NCBI RefSeq assembly: GCF_901875575.1
Contig: NZ_CABFMF010000033.1
Coordinates: forward strand, 62,001-126,000
Source: an uncultured Streptococcus sp.
GTDB taxonomy: Bacteria; Bacillota; Bacilli; Lactobacillales; Streptococcaceae
Length of the DNA stretch: 64,000 nucleotides
Direction: 5' to 3'
In this document: in pieces, positions 35,633 through 43,472 of the stretch
Layout: every line of letters begins with the position of its first letter
Position numbering within the stretch: position 1 is the first letter of the stretch
Notes under the pieces: generated by a model
Databases searched by the model: none
Seen by the model: only the letters and a program-made list of their open reading frames with translations
Told to the model about the DNA's origin: nothing
Made by a program: the position numbers and the translations under genes

Positions 35633-36071
35633 AATTGCCCTTATATCCCTATTAACCGCCCTTTCTGTGGTTCTAGGTTATTTCTTAAAAATTCCAACGC
35701 CGACAGGTATTCTAACTCTTTTAGATGCGGGTGTCTTCTTTGCAGCCTTCTATTTTGGTAGTCGAGAAGGTGCTATTGTTGGAGGATTGGCTGGATTCCT
35801 CATTGACCTCTTATCAGGCTATCCTCAGTGGATGTTCTTTAGTTTAATTAACCATGGTTTGCAGGGATTTTTTGCAGGTTTCAAAGGAAAAGGCCAGTGG
35901 CTAGGTCTTGTCTTAGCAACTTTTGCCATGGTTGGGGGCTATGTTTTGGGTTCAACTTTGATGAATGGCTGGGCAGCAGCCCTACCTGAAATTCTTCCCA
36001 ACTTTTTCCAAAATACAGTGGGGATGATTGTCGGATTTATTTTGAACCAAAGCATCAAGAAGATAAAGTAA
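35610..36071 (+). CDS. ECF transporter S component, likely for vitamin B6 or HMP
   Basis: 153 residues starting inside the kinase gene (23-nt overlap; ribosome site GGAGTAAGACAAT). About five to six hydrophobic helices, with the S-component marks KIALISLLTALSVVLGYFL and GSREGAIVGGLAGFLIDLLSG. S components bind a vitamin and dock to the shared EcfAAT module encoded elsewhere. Overlap with the PdxK/ThiD kinase suggests uptake of the kinase substrate. Confidence 0.78.
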   Translation: MKQTKTTKIALISLLTALSVVLGYFLKIPTPTGILTLLDAGVFFAAFYFGSREGAIVGGLAGFLIDLLSGYPQWMFFSLINHGLQGFFAGFKGKGQWLGLVLATFAMVGGYVLGSTLMNGWAAALPEILPNFFQNTVGMIVGFILNQSIKKIK

Positions 36072-36099
36072 AAAGTTAGCTGTTCGAGCTAACTTTTTT
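36072..36099. terminator. Terminator between ECF gene and pepQ
   Basis: AAAGTTAGCTGTTCGAGCTAACTTTTTTG hairpin between convergent genes. Confidence 0.8.
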
Positions 36100-36107
36100 G
36101 TATAAAT

Positions 36108-37190
36108 TTAATCAAAATAAAGCAAGTCTTTGCTGGTGCTTGTAAAGAGGTCAAAACCATTCTTAGTAACAACACCGCAGTCTTCGATACGGACACCAAC
36201 CTTGCCAGGGATATAGATACCAGGTTCAACAGAGAAGCACATGCCTTCTTCGATAACCAAGTCGTTTCCTTCCATGATAGATGGGAATTCGTGGACATCC
36301 ATACCGATACCATGACCGAGACGGTGGTTGAAGTATTCACCGTAACCAGCTTTTTCGATAACCTCACGGGCAGCACGGTCCACTTCATGGGCAGTCACAC
36401 CTGGTTTGATAAAGTCAAGAGCAGCTTGTTGGGCTTCAAGAGTCAAGTTGTAAATATCTTTCTTGAACTGATCTGGTTTACCGACAGCGACTGTACGAGT
36501 CATGTCAGACGCATAGCCGTTGACCAGAACCCCTAGGTCAAAGAGGAGAAGAGCATTATTTTCAACCTTATTAGCTGCTGGAATGCCGTGTGGATTCGCA
36601 GCATTATCGCCAGTCAAGACCATGGTATCAAAGCTCATTTCATAACCTTCACGTTTCATGGCAAAGTCGATTTGAGCGATAATATCTGTCTCCGTCTTAT
36701 CAAGAGAGATATTATCGAAACCAACCTTAACAGCCTTATCAGCATAAAGACCTGCAACCATCATTTTTTGCACTTCATCAGCTGATTTGATAAGGCGCAT
36801 GCGTTGGATACGGGGAGTGAGGTTGTCAAACTCAGCAGTTTCAAAGACAGTTTTTAAACCATGATATTTGGTTAAGATGAGATTGTCAAACTCGACAGCG
36901 ACACGTTTGAAGTCAAGTTGTGGAAGAGCATGTTTCATTTTTTGCCATGGATTTTCAGAGTCCACATAGCCCACAACTGGGAAGGAAACAGTGCTACTTG
37001 CACGCTCCACTTCAAGGGCTGGGACAAAGAGGAGAGATTCCTGATCTGCTAGGACAAAAAGGAACATTTGGCGTTCATGGGGATCACTGTAAAAGCCAGT
37101 GAGGTAATTGATTGTGACGGGGTCAGATACGACAGCGACGTCTAGTTTTTCTGTTTCAAGATATGTTACGATTTGTTGTAATTTAGACAT
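36108..37190 (-). CDS. pepQ: Xaa-Pro dipeptidase / M24 peptidase
   Basis: 360 residues, ATG at 37190 behind AGAAGGTAGCAT. Creatinase N-terminal domain (1-130), then the pita-bread metallopeptidase. Five metal ligands are visible: Asp in LLLFDLGVLV, Asp in GYASDMTRT, His in HRLGHGIGMDVHE, Glu in FSVEPGIY and Glu in VRIEDCGVV. Cleaves Xaa-Pro bonds in the cytoplasm for amino-acid supply. Monocistronic by position. Confidence 0.92.
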   Translation of the reverse strand: MSKLQQIVTYLETEKLDVAVVSDPVTINYLTGFYSDPHERQMFLFVLADQESLLFVPALEVERASSTVSFPVVGYVDSENPWQKMKHALPQLDFKRVAVEFDNLILTKYHGLKTVFETAEFDNLTPRIQRMRLIKSADEVQKMMVAGLYADKAVKVGFDNISLDKTETDIIAQIDFAMKREGYEMSFDTMVLTGDNAANPHGIPAANKVENNALLLFDLGVLVNGYASDMTRTVAVGKPDQFKKDIYNLTLEAQQAALDFIKPGVTAHEVDRAAREVIEKAGYGEYFNHRLGHGIGMDVHEFPSIMEGNDLVIEEGMCFSVEPGIYIPGKVGVRIEDCGVVTKNGFDLFTSTSKDLLYFD

Positions 37191-37267
37191 ATGCTACCTT
37201 CTTTCTACCCCTCTATTTTGGCAAAAAATGAGAGAAAATGCAAGGGAGAAGGGTAAAAGAATAGGTA

Positions 37268-37300
37268 AAAAGAACCCCAATACTTTAGTGGAGTTCTTTT
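37268..37300 (-). terminator. Terminator of the murT-gatD operon
   Basis: On the minus strand AAAAGAACTCCACTAAAGTATTGGGGTTCTTTTT: stem and T tail downstream of gatD. Confidence 0.75.
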
Positions 37301-37316
37301 GAGTATGGCTTTGTAT

Positions 37317-38099
37317 TTATGAAAAGTCAGCCTTGCTTTTGACGTCGCTGTATTCTTCAGCGATTTCTTGGCTGAGAATGTCCTCATAAGCAGGGAGTTG
37401 AATGTCCTGACCATATTTCTTCTTGAGGGCAGTAGTGACTAGTCTATAAGCCAGATTGGCATTACGAGAGAGGATAGGCCCGTGGAAGTAAGAACCAAAG
37501 ACATTTTTATAATGAACCCCTTCTCCGACTTTTTCTTCATTATTCCCATTTCCGTAAACAATATGGCCAAGCGGTTTTTGGTCATCTGAGAGGAAGGTAC
37601 GGCCCTGGTGGTTTTCAAATCCATAGTAGGTTTCATTGAAATCTTTATTGTGAATCTTGATGTCCCCGATAAAGCGATTATTGGTCTGGTTGAGGGTATA
37701 GTGACCCATGACCCCTAGTCCTTCGATGCGTTTGCCTGAAGCTTCAACATAATATTGACCTAGTAGTTGGAAACCACCGCAGATGGCTAAAACTACTCCG
37801 TCATTTTGAATGTAGTTGTCAATGCTCTCTTTTTTAGCAGGTAGGTCGTCTGCAATGATACTCTGTTCAAAGTCTTGACCCCCACCGAAAAAGGCAATGT
37901 CGTAGTGCTTTTCGTCAAAGTCATCATGGAGAGAAACGATGTCAACTGTCACATGGGCTCCTAGTTTTTCAGCTACATACTTGAGCATGAGGATGTTTCC
38001 ATTGTCCCCGTAGGTATTCATGAGGTTTCCGTAGAGGTGGGCAATGTTGAGCTGATAAGGGTAATTGCCAGCTTTTGAGGAAAGTGAAGTATAAACCAT
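37317..38099 (-). CDS. gatD: Lipid II isoglutaminyl synthase, glutaminase subunit
   Basis: 260 residues, ATG overlapping the murT stop by one base. Class I amidotransferase fold: AHLYGNLMNTYGDNGNIL, the nucleophile Cys in VLAICGGFQLLGQYY, and the His in FGSYFHGPIL. Supplies ammonia to MurT, which amidates D-Glu of lipid II; essential in pneumococcus. Partner gene directly upstream. Confidence 0.95.
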   Translation of the reverse strand: MVYTSLSSKAGNYPYQLNIAHLYGNLMNTYGDNGNILMLKYVAEKLGAHVTVDIVSLHDDFDEKHYDIAFFGGGQDFEQSIIADDLPAKKESIDNYIQNDGVVLAICGGFQLLGQYYVEASGKRIEGLGVMGHYTLNQTNNRFIGDIKIHNKDFNETYYGFENHQGRTFLSDDQKPLGHIVYGNGNNEEKVGEGVHYKNVFGSYFHGPILSRNANLAYRLVTTALKKKYGQDIQLPAYEDILSQEIAEEYSDVKSKADFS

Positions 38100-39442
38100 T
38101 AGTTCATCTCCTTTCTAACAATCTGACGACTAGCCAGCAATTCGCGGAATTCAAGCATAGCAGTATAGGTAGCCAGGATATAGGCATGCTTGCAGTCCTG
38201 ATTCTCGATGGTCTTAAGAACTTGCTCCAGACTACTTGTTTCAGTGATTTTCTCAGCCGGATAGCCAGTCACTCGAAGGCGACGTGCGATTTCAGAATGG
38301 CGAACACCTCCAGCGTTGATTTCAGGAATGTCCATGTCAGTGATTTGTTCAAAATCAGCATCCCAGATCCAGCTGGTATCAATACCGTCTGCATAGTTGG
38401 CATTGAGGAGGACAGACAGGCTAAATGGATAAGGAGCTAGTTTAATCATTTCGATAGCTTGGGTCGCACCTACTGGATTTTTAATCAAGACGAGGGTACA
38501 TTCCTTGTCACCGATATGGAAGGTTTCTTGGCGTCCAAAGACTGCACGGCTCTTGTCAAATCCTTGCTTGATCAGTTGTGAATCTGCACCAAGGAAACGG
38601 GCGATGGCAACCGCAGCTAGGGCGTTGTAGATATTGTAGAGTCCACCGATTTGGATACCATATTCTTGGCCGTCAATGACAAAGCGAGAGCGATTGTTGG
38701 TCAACTCAACTAGTTCTGTCAAGCGATAGTCGAGATCAGGACGTTTACATCCACAACCTTCACAGATATAGGCACCCAAGTTTGCATAGGTATTGTGTTC
38801 ATATTTGAGGATACCTTGACAGTCAGGGCAGAGAATCCCTTCGGTATTGTAGTGAGCCAGTTGGGCTGGCCCTTTCTCCAAGTCAAAACCAAAATACTCT
38901 ACAGGATTTGGAATAGCTGGCTTGTAGAAAAGTGGACTATCTCCATTAAGGAGAACAGTAGCCGTAGGCACCTTACGAATGGCATCCAAAATCATCTTAT
39001 AAGTCGTGTAAATTTCACCATAGCGATCCATCTGATCACGGAAGATATTGGTGATGACAAAAAGGCTTGGCTGGATATAGTCACAGATACGAGAAAGGCT
39101 GGCTTCGTCAATTTCTAGGACGGCAATATTTTTCCCAGTTTTAGAAGATTTGGCTGTTAAGAAGGTTGTCGCAATCCCTGTAATCATGTTGGCACCGCTT
39201 GGATTGGTCAGAACTTGACCATAAACCTCTTTTAAAATGCCGACAGTGAGGGCAGTTGTCAAGGTTTTTCCGTTGGTTCCAGTTACCACGACAATCTCGT
39301 AGTTCTTAGCTAGGTTTTGTAAAATATCTTTATCAAATTGAAGGGCGAGTTTTCCTGGAAGGGTACTCCCACGGCCAAGACGGCTCAAGATCAAGTGAGA
39401 AGAACGCCCAGCAAGGAGCCCGAAAATCGTTTTTAAATTCAT
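38099..39442 (-). CDS. murT: Lipid II isoglutaminyl synthase, MurT subunit
   Basis: 447 residues from the ATG at 39442 (MNLKTIFGLLAGRSS). Mur-ligase fold: P-loop VVTGTNGKTLTTALTVG, central AVLEIDEASLSRI, and a MurT-specific zinc ribbon with four Cys (CPDC...CEGCGC). C-terminal DUF1727 domain. Amidates D-isoglutamate in the peptidoglycan precursor. The likely -10 box sits about 7-12 bp before the ATG, so the message is nearly leaderless. The inserted element ends directly against this promoter. Confidence 0.95.
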   Translation of the reverse strand: MNLKTIFGLLAGRSSHLILSRLGRGSTLPGKLALQFDKDILQNLAKNYEIVVVTGTNGKTLTTALTVGILKEVYGQVLTNPSGANMITGIATTFLTAKSSKTGKNIAVLEIDEASLSRICDYIQPSLFVITNIFRDQMDRYGEIYTTYKMILDAIRKVPTATVLLNGDSPLFYKPAIPNPVEYFGFDLEKGPAQLAHYNTEGILCPDCQGILKYEHNTYANLGAYICEGCGCKRPDLDYRLTELVELTNNRSRFVIDGQEYGIQIGGLYNIYNALAAVAIARFLGADSQLIKQGFDKSRAVFGRQETFHIGDKECTLVLIKNPVGATQAIEMIKLAPYPFSLSVLLNANYADGIDTSWIWDADFEQITDMDIPEINAGGVRHSEIARRLRVTGYPAEKITETSSLEQVLKTIENQDCKHAYILATYTAMLEFRELLASRQIVRKEMN

Positions 39443-39448
39443 GTTTCT

Positions 39449-39454
39449 ATTATA
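39449..39454 (-). promoter_or_regulatory. murT extended -10 box next to the element end
   Basis: Minus strand TGTGGTATAATAGAAACATG: TATAAT with an upstream TGTGG (extended -10-like), only seven bases before the murT ATG. The TGTGG part belongs to the 21-bp terminal repeat of the element at 39455-39475. Confidence 0.55.
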
Positions 39455-39475
39455 CCACAACTCGCTCAGCAGTCC
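39455..39475 (-). repeat. Left terminal inverted repeat of the element
   Basis: Read on the minus strand: GGACTGCTGAGCGAGTTGTG then G. Matches the right copy at 58276-58296 with two differences. Confidence 0.7.
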
Positions 39476-39522
39476 TATTATTATATATAGGGCAGCGATC
39501 TATAACTCGCTCTTTTAAATAC

Positions 39523-41193
39523 TTAAATATCACCAATAAATCGGTAGTGTATTTCCAGTTTAATTTGCCTATTCTTGCCTCTACCAATCGGTTGGTGGAC
39601 AATAATTTTATCAATCAATTCGTTGATAATTTTTGGTGTCAACTTCTCAAGCTGAGTATATTTTCGAATGGCTGTCATAAATTTTTCAATGTTGTGGGCA
39701 GATTTCATTTTTACCCCAAGAGTTGTGGTGGCAGTTTGGACTTTTTCCTTCAACTCAGCTTGTTCCGCCTCATAGCTGTCGCACAATTTTTTGAAGCGGT
39801 CATCCGCAATCTCACCCAACAGTTGCTTTTCGTAAAGTTTCTGGATAATGGTGTCGAGCTCCGCTATCCGCTGTTCATCTTTTGAAAGTTGCTTTTGTAA
39901 TTTACTAAACTTTTTAGTTTCCTTAATCTCAAACTTGTCTTTCAAGCGTTGTAAAAAATCTGCTTCGTTAATCTGAAACGAGTTTATCAGTTCTTGAAGC
40001 TCGTTTAAAATTAGATTTTCCAGTACTTCTTTACGAAGATAGTGACCGCCCGAACAAGTATCGCCAGCTCGCTTAAAATGGTAACATTTATAATGGTCGA
40101 GGTTCACACCATCTTTTTCTTGTGGGCAAAAACTTAATTTATGTTCGTTTTCGCAATAAAGCAAGCCTGCAAACAAATTTTCGTGTCCTATTTTGTTTTT
40201 CCAGTTCTGCCTTTGAATGACTCGCTTGTGTCCCATCATTTTTCTTGCAATTTCAAAATCTTCCTTCGAAATAATCGCTTCGTGGCTATCTGGGAAAATT
40301 AGCCAATCTTCACGAGGTCGCATGCGACAATTCCGCTGTTTATAGGAAATTTTTGCGGTTTTCAAGTTAATGGTTGAGCCGATATACTCCTCTTTTTCTA
40401 ATATTTGCCAAATCATCTGAGTTTTCCAATAACAAGGGTCGCTCTCTAAAATCCGATAGTTCGCAATGCCCAGATTTATTTTGTAGCGAGCAGGAGTGAG
40501 AATTTTGTCACTCCTTAAACCTTGAGCTATCTCAGTTGGCGTTCTGCCTGAAATATACTCCGAAAATATTCGTTTAACGATTTCTGAAGCATATTCATCT
40601 ACCAACCACTCCTTACGATTTTCTGGATTATTGAGATATCCATAAGGGGTAATCCAACCGATTTTTTCGCCATTTTTGGCTTTGGTATGTTTCGAAAGCT
40701 TAATTTTCTCGCTACACTGCATACTATACCAGTTGTTAAACAGGGAAACTAACGGTGTGAGATAGGCATCTTGGCTGGATTTCTTGTTGCTATCTATATT
40801 TTCTTGTAGGGAAATGAAGCGAATGTTTTTCGAAGGGAAAACCACCTCCAAAAGATTTCCTGAAAGCAGATAATCTCTTGAAACACGGCTCAAATCCTTT
40901 ACCACAAAATTCGAAACTTGGTTGTTTTTAACCAATGCCAGAGCTTGTTGGAAAGCTGGACGCTGGGCGTTTGAACCTGAGTAGCCATCATCGTAAAATA
41001 CAATTGGGTTGCTCAAATTCTCTCGCTCCACCAGTTTACTTAAAATCAAGCGTTGGTTGGAAATTGAGTTAGATTCACCTTCGTTTGCGTCTTCTGCGGA
41101 AAGTCTACAATACAAAACGCTAATCTCGCTCAAACCTTCAAACTCAACCTCCGTCCAATCTGGAATCTGCCTTGTTAATGTGCTGTTTGTCAT
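39523..41193 (-). CDS. Large serine recombinase (TnpX/Tn4451-like)
   Basis: 556 residues from the ATG at 41193 behind GAAAGGAGAGAC. Resolvase domain with the catalytic Ser in SVLYCRLSAEDANEG and the YDDGYSG, RPAFQQAL, VKDLSRVSRDY motifs. A recombinase domain follows, then a zinc ribbon (C-x-E...C...C-x-G-G with CENEHKLSFC and CYHFKRAGDTCSGG), and a C-terminal coiled coil (LDTIIQKLYEKQLLGE). This architecture drives integration and excision of transposons such as Tn4451. It lies at the element end with its 3' side toward murT. Confidence 0.9.
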   Translation of the reverse strand: MTNSTLTRQIPDWTEVEFEGLSEISVLYCRLSAEDANEGESNSISNQRLILSKLVERENLSNPIVFYDDGYSGSNAQRPAFQQALALVKNNQVSNFVVKDLSRVSRDYLLSGNLLEVVFPSKNIRFISLQENIDSNKKSSQDAYLTPLVSLFNNWYSMQCSEKIKLSKHTKAKNGEKIGWITPYGYLNNPENRKEWLVDEYASEIVKRIFSEYISGRTPTEIAQGLRSDKILTPARYKINLGIANYRILESDPCYWKTQMIWQILEKEEYIGSTINLKTAKISYKQRNCRMRPREDWLIFPDSHEAIISKEDFEIARKMMGHKRVIQRQNWKNKIGHENLFAGLLYCENEHKLSFCPQEKDGVNLDHYKCYHFKRAGDTCSGGHYLRKEVLENLILNELQELINSFQINEADFLQRLKDKFEIKETKKFSKLQKQLSKDEQRIAELDTIIQKLYEKQLLGEIADDRFKKLCDSYEAEQAELKEKVQTATTTLGVKMKSAHNIEKFMTAIRKYTQLEKLTPKIINELIDKIIVHQPIGRGKNRQIKLEIHYRFIGDI

Positions 41194-41257
41194 AGTCTCT
41201 CCTTTCAATTACACTCTAACCCATGGACAGGATACCTCGAAAGGGCGAAGAAGTCCA

Positions 41258-41280
41258 GCGGTTTATGGGTTGTAAGCGAT
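41258..41280 (-). promoter_or_regulatory. Shared upstream box A (before the serine recombinase)
   Basis: Minus strand ATCGCTTACAACCCATAAAC then CGC, about 65-85 nt before the recombinase ATG. A close copy lies at 46442-46464 before the MT-A70 gene (19 of 23 identical). Likely a common operator or promoter part. Confidence 0.5.
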
Positions 41281-41333
41281 TTTTTAGGTAATTTATGGTA
41301 GAATGAGGTTAATAAAAATATTGAGGTGTTAGT

Positions 41334-42263
41334 ATGGAATTGCCTGTTATTCTAAATGAAACTCTTCCAAATTTAATATTTCCTACTATTTCTGGAGCTG
41401 TAGTTTCTTATATAGGTTATAGACTTGGGATAAAGGAAGTCATAAAGAGTGGAAGTGTTGCAAAACTATATGAAATGATTGATACAAATAACCCAAGATT
41501 TTCTCCTTTAGAGTTAGCTAAATGTAAGAATGCTATGGATATTGGTAAACTTGCTCAAACATATCGAAAAATAGAGAATAGTTCAGGCGTTGAGTTTTCC
41601 TTTGAGTGGTTTGATAGATTTTTTGATGCCGCATCAAGAGTATCAGATGATGATATGAAAGCAATTTGGGCGAAAATTCTGAGTGAGGAAGCTAACAACA
41701 AGGGAAAATATTCTTTTCGATTTATTGAATCTATGAAATTACTTAGCCAATATGAAGCAGAAACATTTTCAAAACTGGCAAAATTAGCATTGTCAGAACC
41801 CGATGGGGATATATATATTTATGCTCCATCAGATTCACAAATAGAAATATATGAAAAGTATGGAATTAATGACTATGATTTTTTGCTCATGGAAGAGTGC
41901 GGTCTGATTAATATGGGTGTGACCCAAAACCATGATATTGAATTAGATGTCGAAACTTGCAACGGATTCTCTAATGGGAATTTATTTGTTAGATTTTATT
42001 CAGAAACTTTATCAGATGAGATGGTGTTTAAATTCGAAAGCTATCCTTTAACAAGATTTGGTCAACAAATTTATAATCTCATCGAAGATGTTAGTTGTAA
42101 AGGATTTGTTTTGGATTTAGCGAATAATATTAAGGAATCGTTAGAAGTAGATTTAGTTGTTGAAGTTCATCCTATTTTAGAAATTGAAGATGGGGATGTT
42201 ATTGTAGATACTGACATTAATATTCTTAAAAAAAGAGTCCCAAACAGGACTCATAAATCATAA
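41334..42263 (+). CDS. DUF2806 protein
   Basis: 309 residues, ATG behind TTGAGGTGTTAGT. A hydrophobic N-terminus (LPNLIFPTISGAVVSYIGYR) and a middle part with WFDRFFDAASRVSDDDMKAIWAKILSEEAN, the core of DUF2806 proteins, found in many mobile elements and defence-rich regions. It is divergent from the recombinase and is the only plus-strand gene in the left half of the element. Function unknown; a membrane-anchored toxin or abortive-infection role is a guess. Confidence 0.65.
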   Translation: MELPVILNETLPNLIFPTISGAVVSYIGYRLGIKEVIKSGSVAKLYEMIDTNNPRFSPLELAKCKNAMDIGKLAQTYRKIENSSGVEFSFEWFDRFFDAASRVSDDDMKAIWAKILSEEANNKGKYSFRFIESMKLLSQYEAETFSKLAKLALSEPDGDIYIYAPSDSQIEIYEKYGINDYDFLLMEECGLINMGVTQNHDIELDVETCNGFSNGNLFVRFYSETLSDEMVFKFESYPLTRFGQQIYNLIEDVSCKGFVLDLANNIKESLEVDLVVEVHPILEIEDGDVIVDTDINILKKRVPNRTHKS

Positions 42264-42452
42264 ACCGTTCAATTTTTTAATTTTACGATTGTATTTTTTG
42301 ACCTGTCTTGTTGATTTCAAAATCGGAATGTATTCTCCTTTAGGGAGTGTTATCTCTCCATTATCTGCTCTTCGGGAAAACATTAGAAGTTCCTCGAAAG
42401 CCCTAACTCGGCGTTCGAGTGCTCTATCTTTAAAAAATTTAATTATTCCCAT
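42258..42452 (-). CDS. Small basic protein of the element
   Basis: 64 residues, ATG behind GAGGAGGTAAG, a very strong ribosome site. Sequence begins MGIIKFFKDRALERRVRAFE and ends KKYNRKIKKLNGL; no motif recognised. Highly basic, perhaps nucleic-acid binding. Convergent with the DUF2806 gene and overlaps its end by six bases. Confidence 0.55.
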   Translation of the reverse strand: MGIIKFFKDRALERRVRAFEELLMFSRRADNGEITLPKGEYIPILKSTRQVKKYNRKIKKLNGL

Positions 42453-42473
42453 CTTACCTCCTCCTCAAAAAGA

Positions 42474-42529
42474 AAAAACGAAATAGAACAATTACAATCC
42501 ACAGGTCTGTAAAGTTCTACTTCGTTTTT
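42474..42529. terminator. Terminator-like hairpin at the end of the mobilisation operon
   Basis: AAAAAACGAAATAGAAC ... GTTCTACTTCGTTTTT: long stem with A and T tracts, effective in either direction. Confidence 0.65.
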
Positions 42530-42586
42530 AAGTATGTTCGAATTATACTATAAAATAAATGTTTTGTCAATACGTAGAACAATTCT

Positions 42587-42709
42587 TTATTTTTCCTGCA
42601 AAATCAGCTTTTCCAGCAGCTCTTTCAAACTTTTCGAACCACCAAATTTTCGGTCAATCTTAAAAGTTGCTCGCCCAATTTTGACAATTCGTTCTTTTTC
42701 ATTATTCAT
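42587..42709 (-). CDS. Small protein, last gene of the mobilisation operon
   Basis: 40 residues: starts MNNEKERIVKIGRATFKIDR and continues to ELLEKLILQEK. Its ATG overlaps the stop of the preceding gene (ATGAATAA), so it is translationally coupled. Similar in size and style to small transposon-encoded proteins that end such operons; no family assigned. Confidence 0.6.
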   Translation of the reverse strand: MNNEKERIVKIGRATFKIDRKFGGSKSLKELLEKLILQEK

Positions 42710-43472
42710 CTGTTCGTCCTCCAATCCATTCACTAAATTCCTCCAGCGTCACCACCTGAAACATTGGGTGAAAGTTGTTTAGCTCGCTTTCTATTTTCTT
42801 CGCAATCGCTTCTTTTCGTTTGTCGTGTGGCACAATCCATAGAACCAGTGGAAACACACCATCTTGCTCTCGCTGCTCGATGCCTGTTTGGTAGTAGGCG
42901 ATGTATTTTTTACACTGGTTAGCCACTCGATTTAGGCTTTCGGTCGCCATATCAATTTCATAAAAATAACTGTCCTCATATTCGCCCAAAACTAGCTGGG
43001 CAAAAGCATCGGGCTTGAGAAAAATCTTCTTGCCCGAAAAGGTGGCGTAGGTGCGGTAGCAGGTGGGTTCAAAATTGAACCGTTCCAGCTGGATTTTGCC
43101 AGCTTCTTCCAACAATTTCAGAAAAACATACGCTTGTGTCACCGCCAGCGTGTGTTCCAAGTGGTGGGCGGTGGGTTCATACTTATTTTTAAAGCGTTGT
43201 GGACGGTGTAATGCTTTCAACCCTTTTATCGTGATGTGCCAAACGAAACTGCCTGAACCTGCTCGTACGCCACCGATTCGCCGTTCGAGGTGATTGATGA
43301 GTTGGCGATTTTTGATCTGGTTTAAAAGCAAGTTAGCTCTTCGGAAAGCAGTTCGCGAATGCTGGCTATCCTGAAAATAGAGGGCAACAATCTGCTTGGT
43401 GGTCGCATAACGACACCGGGCGAGTAGGGTTAAAATCTCTCGTTCTTTTTTCGTTAGTTCAATTTTCTCCAT
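42702..43472 (-). CDS. Replication-relaxation family protein
   Basis: 256 residues. N-terminal winged helix (LTKKEREILTLLARCRYATT, KQIVALYF), then the replication-relaxation core with HLEHTLAVTQAYVFL, LKPDAFAQLVLGEYEDSYFYEIDMATES and NQCKKYIAYYQTG. The D...E-x-D pattern resembles a nuclease-like fold. Such proteins are encoded by plasmids and integrative elements and are thought to start transfer or replication. It overlaps the upstream ATPase gene by 14 nt. Confidence 0.75.
   Translation of the reverse strand: MEKIELTKKEREILTLLARCRYATTKQIVALYFQDSQHSRTAFRRANLLLNQIKNRQLINHLERRIGGVRAGSGSFVWHITIKGLKALHRPQRFKNKYEPTAHHLEHTLAVTQAYVFLKLLEEAGKIQLERFNFEPTCYRTYATFSGKKIFLKPDAFAQLVLGEYEDSYFYEIDMATESLNRVANQCKKYIAYYQTGIEQREQDGVFPLVLWIVPHDKRKEAIAKKIESELNNFHPMFQVVTLEEFSEWIGGRTDE

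Noticed and set aside
42289..42782. Plus-strand frames opposite the small element genes
   Set aside because: Minus-strand genes there have strong ribosome sites and coupled starts; the plus frames do not.
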